Positions 14,939 through 23,473 of a DNA stretch of 53,983 bases are shown here, in pieces; position 1 is the first letter of the stretch, and every line of letters starts with the position of its first letter. Under the pieces are notes generated by a model. That model had not been told where the DNA came from. It did not search any database and was given only the letters and a program-made list of their open reading frames with translations. Origin of the DNA: Vulcanimicrobiota bacterium. Its GTDB lineage: Bacteria > Vulcanimicrobiota > Vulcanimicrobiia > Eremiobacterales > Eremiobacteraceae. The stretch spans positions 1 to 53,983 of the forward strand of contig JABCYQ010000020.1 in assembly GCA_013290125.1 (NCBI GenBank), in the 5' to 3' direction. The position numbers and the translations under genes are program-made.

Positions 14939-16408
14939 ATGTGGATCCCAACGATTTTTCGCGGGCGTGCGGCCGCTGCGACGTCGATCGCGGTGACGGT
15001 CCTCTTGTGCGCGTGTTCGAGTAGCAGCAGCACGCCGGGACGGTTGCCGCCGCAACCGACCGGCGCGGCTATCTTTTCGCGCATCGTCGGCGTCGGCGAC
15101 AGCCTGACGGCCGGTTATCAATCCGGCGGTCTGCTTGGGATAAATACGACGAGCCCGGTGTCGGGATTTCCGGGCGGTCTCGTTCCCGCAACGCAAGAAA
15201 ACGGCTTCTGGTCGCTGCTCATCCAGCAGGCGAACGGCGTGTCGCTCGCGTCGATGTATGACCCGGCCACTTCGCCGCTGCCGCTCATCGCGGCGCCCGG
15301 CCTGAACTCGCAGCTGGTGCTCGGCACGACGTCACTGTTCGCTGCGACGCACTCGGCGTGCGATCAGTTCAATAACGCCGCGTATGTGCTTTCGACGTTC
15401 GCCACGACTCGACTCAATGCCGGAGGTCCCGTTCGCGACTTGGGTATTCCCGGTCAGACTGCCCACGAGGCGATCTACATGACCAATCCGCTGACCGGGC
15501 CCGGTCAACAGCCGAACTGCCAATATCCGTTTAACCCGCACGATCCCACGACGCTGCTGCAGCCGCTCTTGAACGGCGAGAGCAGCACGTTCTATGCGAT
15601 TTTGGGCAGCTTCGCGGGAACGGTGCATCCGCTGACACAGCTCAACGCCGCGCTCTCGCTGCATCCTTCGCTGACGACCGTCTGGCTCGGCGCAAACGAC
15701 CTGTTGAAATTCGCGTTCAGCGGCGGACAGTCGCCATCCGACTCGCCAAAAGAGATGCAAACCGATATCGTGACGATCATCTCCCGGCTGCATGCGGCCG
15801 GCTCCCGCGTCGTCGTCGCGAACCTGCCGGACGTGTTGAGCACACCGCAATTCTTCCAAGGTGGGCCCACGCTTATCGCGACGCTCGAAGCGCCGCCGTT
15901 CAGCGTGCCCGCGCCGGCCGCGCAGGCGGTCACCGCGTACATCCAAGCGACGTACGGCGTCGGCGCGAACGGTTATCTGACTGAGAGCGGTTTCTTCGTC
16001 GTGCTGCAAGACCTCGCGCTGGGTAACGTCACGCCGACGCTCACGGCTCCCGGCGATTTTCTGACCGATGCCTTTGCGGCGCAAGTGCAAGGGCTGAACA
16101 CCGCATACAATAGCGCGATCGGTGCGGCGGCCGCCGCGACGAAGAGTCCGCTCGTCGACATCCATGGATTGTTCGTCACGATAAAGCAGAACGGCGGCGT
16201 GCCGATCAATCCGCCCAAATGTTGCAGTCTGCAGTTCGGCGGCGGCTTGCTCAGCTTCGACGGCCTGCATCCGTCGAACACCGGGTACGCGCTTGTCGCA
16301 AACGCATTCATCGCGACGATCGACGCGGGCTTCGGAACCACGGTGCCGCAGCTTTCGAATGCGCAGATCTTCGCGATCTATTCAACCGACCCGTACGCAC
16401 AGCACTGA
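14939..16408 (+). CDS. SGNH/GDSL-family hydrolase lipoprotein
   Basis: A 489-residue lipoprotein hydrolase. ATG 14939 is preferred over GTG 14930 because GAGGTGA lies at a normal distance. The signal ends LLCAC (lipobox) with a Ser/Pro linker after it. SGNH blocks are present: VGVGDSLTAGYQS (block I, Ser nucleophile), VWLGANDLLKF (block III, Asn) and LSFDGLHPSNTGYALVAN (block V, Asp and His). The protein is longer than typical GDSL enzymes because of insertions between blocks I and III. It probably de-esterifies a lipid or polysaccharide at the envelope. It is coupled with the upstream barrel-type protein. Confidence 0.9.
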   Translation: MWIPTIFRGRAAAATSIAVTVLLCACSSSSSTPGRLPPQPTGAAIFSRIVGVGDSLTAGYQSGGLLGINTTSPVSGFPGGLVPATQENGFWSLLIQQANGVSLASMYDPATSPLPLIAAPGLNSQLVLGTTSLFAATHSACDQFNNAAYVLSTFATTRLNAGGPVRDLGIPGQTAHEAIYMTNPLTGPGQQPNCQYPFNPHDPTTLLQPLLNGESSTFYAILGSFAGTVHPLTQLNAALSLHPSLTTVWLGANDLLKFAFSGGQSPSDSPKEMQTDIVTIISRLHAAGSRVVVANLPDVLSTPQFFQGGPTLIATLEAPPFSVPAPAAQAVTAYIQATYGVGANGYLTESGFFVVLQDLALGNVTPTLTAPGDFLTDAFAAQVQGLNTAYNSAIGAAAAATKSPLVDIHGLFVTIKQNGGVPINPPKCCSLQFGGGLLSFDGLHPSNTGYALVANAFIATIDAGFGTTVPQLSNAQIFAIYSTDPYAQH

Positions 16409-16451
16409 GGTAAGGCGCGCGCTCGTCCGGACGTGGCGTCCGGCCGATACT

Positions 16452-18100
16452 ATGTGCATGACCCGGCACAGCGCTCGTGCGCGGCTGGCGCTCACTCTCG
16501 CCGCATGCTTCGTCCTCTGTTCCTGTTCGCGTCCGGCATCCGCCGAACGATCCGCCGCGAACCCGGGGACGATTCCGGGCGTGCTGCGCATCGCCTCGCA
16601 ACAAGAACCCGAAACGATGAGCCCGTTGAGTTCCGAGCAATATATAGACACGGACTTGAGCATGCTTTGGGCATCGTACCTGTTCTTATGGAGCGACAAG
16701 AACGAACTCGTTCCAGATCTCGCGACACAAGTGCCGACACAGGCGAACGGTGGGATCAGCGCTGACGGCAAGACGATCACCTATCATCTGCGGTCCAACG
16801 TGGTGTGGCACGACGGCGCGCCATTCACCGCGAAGGATGTTGTCTTCACGTGGCATGCGATCTTGAATCCGCGCAACCTCACAGGAACAAAGTCTGTTAC
16901 GAGCTGATCAAAAGCATCGCCTCGCCCGACGTCCATACGATCATCGTCCATCTCAAACGGCCGTACTCCCCGTTCGTCGCGACGTTTTTTTCCATGGCAA
17001 GCGAGGCCTACTCGGTCATGCCCGCGCATCTCCTCGCGAAATATCACGACCTCAACGATGTGCCGTACAATGTCATCCCCGTCGGCACGGGACCGTTCAT
17101 CGTCGTTTCGAACGAAGGCGGCAAGATTAGATTCGTCGCCAACCGCCGATATTGGCGCGGACCGCCGCGGCTGCACGAGATCGATTTCGAATGGCTTCGA
17201 GACGATGCTTCACTCGTGCGCGAGCTCGCGGCGCATCGCGTGGATCTCTATCTCGAGAGCGCCCAATCGCTCGAGCCGGAGCTGCATGGCATCTCCGGCA
17301 CGACGATCTACTTGTATCCCTTCACGCGCTTTTCGGATATCGGGTTCAATCTCGGTCGGCCTCCGCTGCGCGACATCCGAGTCCGGCGTGCCCTCGCATA
17401 TGCTACCGACCGTACCGCCTTGATCGATCGCGTGTCGCGTGGTGTGAACCTGCCTGCCGACACCGATCAGCCGCGTGGGTCGTGGGCGCACGCGGACGGC
17501 ATCCGATCGAATCCGTACGATCCGTATCGCGCGGTGCTGCTTCTGAATGAAGCAGGCTGGAAGCGCGGCACCGATGGCATCCGTCGCAAACAGGGCGCAC
17601 CGCTGCGGCTAGTGATGGTCGGCGAGCTCGGCTCGGCGACCGCTCTTGCCGCCGAAACGGAGATCGCGCGTGAGTGGCGCGCGGTCGGCGTGCAGCTGCG
17701 GATCAAGAACTATCCGTCGGCGCTGCTGTACGCGACGAAAAGCGGAGGGGGAATCCAACAGAACGGACGCTTTGACGTGACGTTCGAACAGTGGGGCAAC
17801 GGGGTGGATCCCGACGATTCTCAGCTCTTCGACTGCGACCAAGCGCCGCCGGCAGGATGGAATATCTATTTCTACTGCGATCGCGCGCTGGACGCGGCAG
17901 AAGAGCGGGCGACGACCGACTATAGCATCGCAACTCGAAAGCGCGACTATGCCGCGGTGCAGCGCATTCTCGCGGCCGACTTGCCCATCGTACCGGTATG
18001 GTTTGTGCAGCGTCAGGACATCGCGAATATCGATTTACGCGGTTACCGGCCGGCGAATGCGGTGAGTCCGCTTTGGAATTCATGGGAATGGCAGATGTGA
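16452..18100 (+). pseudogene. Oligopeptide-binding lipoprotein (SBP_bac_5), single-base frameshift
   Basis: An ABC-type extracellular solute-binding protein broken by one missing base. The first frame runs from the lipoprotein signal (FVLCSC lipobox) through YHLRSNVVWHDGAPFTAKDV to ILNPRNLTGTKS and stops at 16905. The second continues with YELIKSIASPDVHTIIVHLK to WNSWEWQM at 18100. Aligned with the intact paralog at 20797 (NNAGSRQGYDQI), restoring one G near 16893-16898 (TCTGTTAC to TCTGGTTAC) gives GTKSGYELI with no gap. The rest of both frames is undamaged, so the lesion is either recent or an assembly error. If repaired, the protein is about 549 residues. Confidence 0.85.
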
Positions 18101-18112
18101 TCTCGCCTATCT

Positions 18113-18139
18113 GAAGGGGCCGACTTTACGTCGGCCCTC
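18113..18139. repeat. Intergenic hairpin, GGGGCCGACTTTA family
   Basis: GAAGGGGCCGACTTTACGTCGGCCCTC is an 8-bp GGGCCGAC/GTCGGCCC hairpin just after the broken binding-protein gene, where it probably acts as a terminator. It is one of about seven copies in the window. Together with the inverted copy at 18348 it brackets a 208-bp segment. Confidence 0.75.
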
Positions 18140-18231
18140 TCGACGACCACCGCACGACGTGCCCCGCGAGGACGCTCCTTCGCTCGCGTCCAGCTCCCTC
18201 GCGTCGCCACGGCATCACCGGCGATGTCGAT

Positions 18232-18352
18232 AGCCGGGGCGTCGAAAGGCGAGAGCCGCCGACGTCGAGCGGCGGAGCTAGACCATCCCGATGGGCCGCC
18301 GCGTCCCCGGCGCAGACATCGGCCGAATGATGCCGGGGCGTCGAAAGTGGGC
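18232..18352. other. Structured intergenic segment with repeated GCCGGGGCGTCGAAAG
   Basis: Part of the 333-bp space before the c-di-GMP gene. GCCGGGGCGTCGAAAG occurs at 18232 and again near 18337. The first copy can pair with CGTCCCCGGC around 18302-18311, closing a domain that contains a GC-rich hairpin (CCGCC...GGCGG) and CATCCCGATGGG. I could not match it to the GEMM c-di-GMP riboswitch consensus. It could be a structured leader RNA, or just repeat-derived sequence. No open frame here looks coding. Confidence 0.35.
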
Positions 18353-18373
18353 CGACATGAAGTCGGCCCTTCA
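18348..18373. repeat. Intergenic hairpin, inverted copy of the 18113 repeat
   Basis: TGGGCCGACATGAAGTCGGCCCTTCA, opposite in orientation to the copy at 18113. It lies 60 bp upstream of the GGDEF-EAL gene. Confidence 0.75.
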
Positions 18374-18433
18374 TTTGGTTGTGACGGCTATCACGGGTGG
18401 CCGATGCGGGCCTCGTAAGACGATAACAAGTAC

Positions 18434-20800
18434 ATGGCCCAAACCGGGGGTCGAGTGACCGGACCGAAAGACATTGTGCCCAGGCCGCCGAGACGGCGAT
18501 GGATTGTTCTCGTCTTAGCCCTCGTCACGATCACCGCGCTCACGACGACATACGATTTTCAGGCGATATCCGGCGCGCTCTCCCGCACCGAGTCTTTCCA
18601 CAATGCGCGGCAGCTGACTTCGCAAATGGTCGAAGCGCTGTTCAGGCAAGAATCGAGCCTGCGCGGCTACACGTCCACGCGAGATCCGGAATATTTGAAG
18701 CCGTTCCGCGACGCGCGTGCCGATTTCAACGCGAGTCTCGAGACGCTGCGAACGTACTTGGATCGCGTGGGCTTGTCCGACGCGCAGCCCTACCTCCGCG
18801 ATATCACGCGGATACACGCTCAATGGGTGGACACCGTCGCCGCACCTTTGATGACGAACCCATCAGGCGAACTCGCGCAAAGCCGGCAACGCACGGGCGA
18901 ATTGCTTTTCAGCTCCCTCAACGACGATGTCGACGGACTTGCCGCAGCGCTCGACGTGGCGGCTCAGACGTCGGCGCGCGAATCGCGGCTCCAGGTCATC
19001 ATCACCGTCCTAGAGATCGTCGTGATCACGCTTGTCTTCGTCTTCACGGCGATCCGCATGTACGGCGCGACGCGTCAGATCGAACGACGCTACGTCGCCG
19101 AACTGACGGAGGCGAACACGAGCCTGGTAAATGCGCAGCGACTTGCTCGCGTCGGCAATTGGACTAAAGACCTCCGCACCGGAAAGCTCTCCTGGTCGGA
19201 CGAGATGTGCAGGATATTCGGCGTCTCTCCGAACGAAGTCGACGAAGGTCTGCTGCGGCGCTTCGATCACCCGAGCGACGTGACCAACGTGAAGCACGTC
19301 GTCTCGGCGGCGCAGGCGAACTTCGAATCGTACAGCATCGACCATCGGGTCGTGCTTCGCGACGGGTCCGTGCGGCACGTGCAAGAACAGGCCGAATACT
19401 CATTCGATTCGACGGGCAAAGCCGTTAGCGTCATCGGCACGCTATTAGATGTCACGGCGCGCAAACAGGCTGAAGAGCGGCTCGCGCATCTCGCGCATCA
19501 CGATGCGCTGACGGGCTTGCCGAACCGGACACTTCTGCACGAGCGATTGTCGCAGGCGCTGTTGTTCGCGCGACGCCACACGTCGACGGTCGCAGTCCTC
19601 TATCTCGATCTCGACCGCTTCAAAGGCGTCAACGATACACTGGGGCATGGCGTCGGCGACGAGCTGCTCAAAGTGGTTGCGACCCGCCTTTCGAGCGCCG
19701 TACGGCCGACCGACACGGTCGTCCGCCCCGGCGGAGATGAATTCATCATCGTACTCGCTGACATGGCGCGAGAATCCGACGTGAAGGAAGTCGCCGAGAA
19801 GATCGGGCGGACGTTCGCCGCACCGTTCGTCGTGGAGCGTGACGAGTTCTTCATCTCGACGAGCATCGGCGTCGCGCTTTTTCCTAAAGACGGCGACGAT
19901 GCCGAAACGCTCATCAAGAACGCCGACGCGGCGATGTATCAAGCAAAAGAGCGCGGCCGGAACAACACGCAATTCTACACCGCTGACATCCAGGACGCGA
20001 CGCGGCGCAAGCTCTCCCTAGAAGGCGATCTTCGCAAAGCGCTCGAGCGGGAAGAATTCGTCCTCCACTATCAGCCGATCGTCTCCGTCACGAGCGGCGC
20101 CATCACGGGATTCGAATCGCTGGTGCGCTGGCAGCATCCGCAACGCGGTCTGATCGCACCGAACGATTTCATTCCGATCGCGGAAGAAGTCGGCGTCATC
20201 GTGCCGCTCGGCGAATGGGTCCTTAGGACCGCAGCGGCCCAACAGAAGACGTGGGAGCGCAGCGGTTGCGACGTGGGCCGCGTGACGGTCAACATCTCGG
20301 CGCGCCAGTTCCAGCAGCGCGACCTGCCGGAAGTCGTCGGAAGAATCGTGGACGAATTCGGCATCCGGCCGGGTACGCTCGAGCTCGAGCTGACGGAGAG
20401 CATCGTCATGCGCGACGTGAGTGACGGGATCAGAGCCGTCGCCCAGTTGCGCGAGATGGGCGTTGCCGTCGCCATGGACGATTTCGGTACCGGCTACAGT
20501 TCGCTCAGCTATCTCAAGAGTTTCCCGATCGCGTCGCTCAAGATCGACGGATCGTTCATCCGCGATCTCAATATCGATCAGTTCGATGAAGCTATCTCGC
20601 AGGCGATCATCACGCTTGCCCGCAGCCTTCAGGTGCGCGTCGTCGCCGAAGGCGTTGAGACTCAGGCTCAATTGTTCAAGCTTCGTCGCATGGGTTGCGA
20701 CGAAGCACAAGGCTACTATTTCAGCAGACCTGTGCCGGCGCTGGAGACCATACCGTTATTCGATCGATTCCGGCGGCTCGAAGCGCGACCAGGAGCATGA
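18434..20800 (+). CDS. CHASE3-PAS-GGDEF-EAL membrane c-di-GMP enzyme
   Basis: A 788-residue inner-membrane protein. TM1 is near residues 22-41, then a CHASE3-type periplasmic helical sensor (about 45-180, with the VEALFRQESSLRGYTSTRDP motif), TM2 near 188-206, PAS about 230-345 (ARVGNWTKDLRTGKLSWSDE), GGDEF about 352-515 and EAL about 525-775. GGDEF is intact at residues 433-437, with an RPTD inhibitory-site motif just before it. The EAL motif reads ESL at 561-563; DDFGTGYSSLSYLK and EGVET are intact, so phosphodiesterase activity is plausible. It both makes and degrades c-di-GMP, or is biased to one activity. The stop overlaps the start of a peptide-binding lipoprotein gene (ATGA), and a paralog of that gene lies upstream. 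This suggests that the binding proteins feed the periplasmic sensor. Confidence 0.95.
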   Translation: MAQTGGRVTGPKDIVPRPPRRRWIVLVLALVTITALTTTYDFQAISGALSRTESFHNARQLTSQMVEALFRQESSLRGYTSTRDPEYLKPFRDARADFNASLETLRTYLDRVGLSDAQPYLRDITRIHAQWVDTVAAPLMTNPSGELAQSRQRTGELLFSSLNDDVDGLAAALDVAAQTSARESRLQVIITVLEIVVITLVFVFTAIRMYGATRQIERRYVAELTEANTSLVNAQRLARVGNWTKDLRTGKLSWSDEMCRIFGVSPNEVDEGLLRRFDHPSDVTNVKHVVSAAQANFESYSIDHRVVLRDGSVRHVQEQAEYSFDSTGKAVSVIGTLLDVTARKQAEERLAHLAHHDALTGLPNRTLLHERLSQALLFARRHTSTVAVLYLDLDRFKGVNDTLGHGVGDELLKVVATRLSSAVRPTDTVVRPGGDEFIIVLADMARESDVKEVAEKIGRTFAAPFVVERDEFFISTSIGVALFPKDGDDAETLIKNADAAMYQAKERGRNNTQFYTADIQDATRRKLSLEGDLRKALEREEFVLHYQPIVSVTSGAITGFESLVRWQHPQRGLIAPNDFIPIAEEVGVIVPLGEWVLRTAAAQQKTWERSGCDVGRVTVNISARQFQQRDLPEVVGRIVDEFGIRPGTLELELTESIVMRDVSDGIRAVAQLREMGVAVAMDDFGTGYSSLSYLKSFPIASLKIDGSFIRDLNIDQFDEAISQAIITLARSLQVRVVAEGVETQAQLFKLRRMGCDEAQGYYFSRPVPALETIPLFDRFRRLEARPGA

Positions 20801-22458
20801 CGAGCCGGCTCGTCCGCGGTGCGGCCCTCGCGCTGCTCGCCGCGATCACGGCTGGTATCACGGCATGTACGCCATCGGGCGCCGTCACAGAGGCGGCGAC
20901 CGGCTCCGCCAGACCAAGAGTCGCGACTGACGGAATTCTTCGGATGGCCGGCAACCAGAGGCCGGACAACCTCGATCCGCTAATCGGCACCCAAACGATC
21001 GACACCGACCTCTCGCTGCTGTGGGGCAGCTATCTTTTCTTGTGGAATGACCACGACCAATTCGTACCCGACCTTGCTACCACTGTTCCGACGCCCGACA
21101 ACGGCGGCGTCAGCGCCGACGGCCTGACGATAACGTATCACTTGCGCAGCGGCGTCGTATGGCAGGACGGGCAGCCGTTCACCGCGGCCGATGTCGTCTA
21201 CTCATGGCGTCAGGTCCTCAATCCTCGCAACAACGCCGGAAGTCGCCAGGGCTACGATCAGATACGAAGCATCGACACGCCCGACGCGCACACATTCGTC
21301 GTTCATCTGAAGCGGCGGTATGCGCCATTCGTCGCGACGTTTTTCTCGATGTCCGCAACGTCGTTTTGCCTTCTACCGAAACATCTGCTTTCGAAGTATC
21401 CAAATCTGAATCAGATTAGTTACAATCAGATACCCGTCGGAACGGGGCCGTTTCGTGTCGTCGCCAATACGGACGGCCGCGTCAGGCTCGTGGCGAATGC
21501 GCTGTACTGGCGGGGGGTTCCGGGACTGAAAGAGATCGACTACCAGTACGTCGCGCGCGACACGAAGATCTTGGACCTTTTGAGAGCGCAAAAGGTCGAC
21601 TTCTACGAAGACGCGGCTCAGGCTCTGGAACCAGAGCTGCATGGCATAATCGGAACGACGGTCTATCTCTACCCCTTCACGCGTTGGACAGACATCGGAT
21701 TGAATCTCAGCCGGCCGCAGCTGCGCGATCCGCGCGTGCGGCATGCTCTGGCATACGCTATCGACCGCGAGGGACTGATCGAACACGTGACGCACGGCGT
21801 CAACTTTCCGGCCGACAGCGATCAGCCGCCGTTCTTCTGGGCGCACGACGACCATGTCAAGATCGATCCGTACGACCCGGCGGTCGCGGGCCGGCTTTTG
21901 GATGCTGCAGGATGGCATGTCGGAAGAGACGGCATCCGGCGCAAAGGCGGGATTTCGATGGCGCTTGAGATGGTCGGGGCCGTTGGAGATCAGACAGTCG
22001 CGGATGCCCAGCACTACATCCAACGCGAATGGCAGCGCATCGGCGTGCGCGTGAAGATCCACAACTATGATTCCGCGCGCTTATACGACGACAAAGCGGA
22101 CGGCGGCATCGAGCAGAACGGACTCTACGATGTGGCGATCGAGGATTGGGCGAACGGCGTCGATCCGGACGAATCCCAATTGTTCATGTGCGACATGGCT
22201 CCGCCCGCTGGTTGGAACATCTATCACTACTGCGATCCCAAGCTCGACGCTGCAGAGAACGCCGGCATCTCAGACTATCGCGAAGCGCGACGTAAGCTCG
22301 ACTATGCTCGCGTCCAACGGATCCTTTCCGACGACCTGCCGATCATCGTGCTCTGGTTCCAGCAGCGTCAAGACGTGGCTACCATCGGGTTGCAGAACTA
22401 TCGTCCGGCCCACGCGGTGAGCCCGTTCTGGAATTCGTGGCAGTGGCAACTCCAATAG
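20797..22458 (+). CDS. Oligopeptide/solute-binding lipoprotein (SBP_bac_5), intact paralog
   Basis: A 553-residue periplasmic binding lipoprotein. The signal ends AGITAC (lipobox). The domain contains LDPLIGTQTIDTDLSLLWGS, TITYHLRSGVVWQDGQPFTA (family 5 signature), IPVGTGPFRVVAN and RHALAYAIDREGLIEHVT, ending WNSWQWQLQ. The start at 20797 is fixed by the 4-bp overlap with the c-di-GMP gene. AGGAG lies only 1 nt before the ATG, so initiation probably depends on coupling. No permease or ATPase gene is nearby, so it may act as a sensor subunit or share a remote transporter. It resembles the broken gene at 16452 along its whole length, so the pair arose by duplication around the c-di-GMP gene. 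Confidence 0.93.
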   Translation: MTSRLVRGAALALLAAITAGITACTPSGAVTEAATGSARPRVATDGILRMAGNQRPDNLDPLIGTQTIDTDLSLLWGSYLFLWNDHDQFVPDLATTVPTPDNGGVSADGLTITYHLRSGVVWQDGQPFTAADVVYSWRQVLNPRNNAGSRQGYDQIRSIDTPDAHTFVVHLKRRYAPFVATFFSMSATSFCLLPKHLLSKYPNLNQISYNQIPVGTGPFRVVANTDGRVRLVANALYWRGVPGLKEIDYQYVARDTKILDLLRAQKVDFYEDAAQALEPELHGIIGTTVYLYPFTRWTDIGLNLSRPQLRDPRVRHALAYAIDREGLIEHVTHGVNFPADSDQPPFFWAHDDHVKIDPYDPAVAGRLLDAAGWHVGRDGIRRKGGISMALEMVGAVGDQTVADAQHYIQREWQRIGVRVKIHNYDSARLYDDKADGGIEQNGLYDVAIEDWANGVDPDESQLFMCDMAPPAGWNIYHYCDPKLDAAENAGISDYREARRKLDYARVQRILSDDLPIIVLWFQQRQDVATIGLQNYRPAHAVSPFWNSWQWQLQ

Positions 22459-22462
22459 CGAA

Positions 22463-22494
22463 CTGAAGGGGCCGACTTTATGTCGGCCCCTTCA
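22463..22494. terminator. Hairpin repeat acting as terminator
   Basis: CTGAAGGGGCCGACTTTATGTCGGCCCCTTCA is a near-perfect palindrome with extended arms (TGAAGGGGCCGAC/GTCGGCCCCTTCA). It lies between the convergent binding-protein gene and the exported-protein gene. Confidence 0.75.
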
Positions 22495-22519
22495 AGCGAT
22501 TCCTTCACTCGACTGTCGA

Positions 22520-23323
22520 CTACGGTGTAGTCGGCTTTTGGAAGGAGTCCGAGACAAGATCGAAGCGAACGTCGAGCGTGCCGGTCGTCTGCCCATTCGA
22601 CACCATCTCGCTCGTGCGTTTGCGCAGTTGACCCGAGATCGGCACGAGCAGAGCCCCCCTGTAGACGACGGACCCAGTGACGCTGACGCCCTCGATAGCG
22701 TCATTTGATTGCTTCTTGGCAATCGTCACGGTATCGGCGTTTGCCGTCGTCACCGTATAGTCGGTTGTCGTCGTGAGCTGGCCGTCGGTTTGTTTCACAG
22801 TCCAATGCGTTCCGGCGGCAAGCGTGCCCGCCGATGCAAATGCAGTTGCGAAATAGGGAAGCAGCTCGCGGGTCACCGCGTTGATCGTCTTTGGAGGGAA
22901 CGCGACCGTGCCGTCGGATGCGACCGCACCCTTGAAAAGATGGGTCGCGGGATCACCGCGCCAGTGCTCCGTTACTCGTATCGCGAGCCCACCGTCTTGA
23001 AATTTTCCCATCACGTCAACTATGACCGTACCATCGTCTTCGCTCGATCCTGTGCTGCCGGGGAGATCAGCATCCGCGCCGCCTCCGTACGATTCATAGA
23101 CGGAGTCGACCCGCAAGAGCGACGAGACTTTGTAGATGCACTCGCGAACCGGCGTCGTCGGTTCCGAGTCGGTTGCGGCGGGCGCCGCAGACGGGTTCGC
23201 CGTCGGTGACGCGGCGGGATCCGGGGCAGCGCTCGTGTGGCCGACGGAGACAAGAATCAGCAACGCGGCTAGCGCCGCAACGAAACAGGGCCCGCGACGA
23301 AATAGTCCGACTGTCGCAGTCAT
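22520..23323 (-). CDS. Exported protein of unknown function
   Basis: A 267-residue secreted protein. The signal peptide spans residues 1-32 (VSVGHTSAAP), followed by a Pro/Ala/Thr linker. The mature part is beta-rich: VIVDVMGKFQDGGLAIRVTE, ATAFASAGTLAAGTHWTVKQ, TTTTDYTVTTANADTVTIAK, SVVYRGALLVPISGQLRKRT. The pattern (conversion of a variable, then a typical time-dependent polymer-like strand set ending VRFDLVSDSF) resembles uncharacterised exported beta-sandwich proteins. I cannot name a family. It is convergent with the binding-protein gene, and the tandem hairpin repeats lie upstream. Confidence 0.75.
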   Translation of the reverse strand: MTATVGLFRRGPCFVAALAALLILVSVGHTSAAPDPAASPTANPSAAPAATDSEPTTPVRECIYKVSSLLRVDSVYESYGGGADADLPGSTGSSEDDGTVIVDVMGKFQDGGLAIRVTEHWRGDPATHLFKGAVASDGTVAFPPKTINAVTRELLPYFATAFASAGTLAAGTHWTVKQTDGQLTTTTDYTVTTANADTVTIAKKQSNDAIEGVSVTGSVVYRGALLVPISGQLRKRTSEMVSNGQTTGTLDVRFDLVSDSFQKPTTP

Positions 23324-23380
23324 GGTTTGAATATAGGCTGCCGCGACGGTTAGTGCCTCCTCGCATCCATCAAATAAACG

Positions 23381-23453
23381 TGGGCCGACATAAAGTCGGC
23401 CCCTTCAGATTCCCCTAAGAAACATGGGCCGACATAAAGTCGGCCCCTTCAGA
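23381..23453. repeat. Two tandem 44-bp units containing the GGGCCGACATAAAGTCGGCCCC hairpin
   Basis: TGGGCCGACATAAAGTCGGC and the trailing CCCTTCAGA occur at 23381-23409 and again at 23425-23453, with a similar spacer (CCCTAAGAA). Each unit folds into one hairpin. They lie in the 150 bp between two minus-strand genes and resemble a duplicated REP/BIME-type element. Confidence 0.8.
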
Positions 23454-23473
23454 CATCCCTAAGAACGTGGCCT

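Noticed and set aside
18232-18352. c-di-GMP (GEMM) riboswitch upstream of the GGDEF-EAL gene
   Set aside because: The conserved GEMM blocks are not found. Kept only as a structured segment of unknown role.
23381-23453. Possible CRISPR-like repeats
   Set aside because: Only two units, internally palindromic, with a near-identical spacer and no cas genes.
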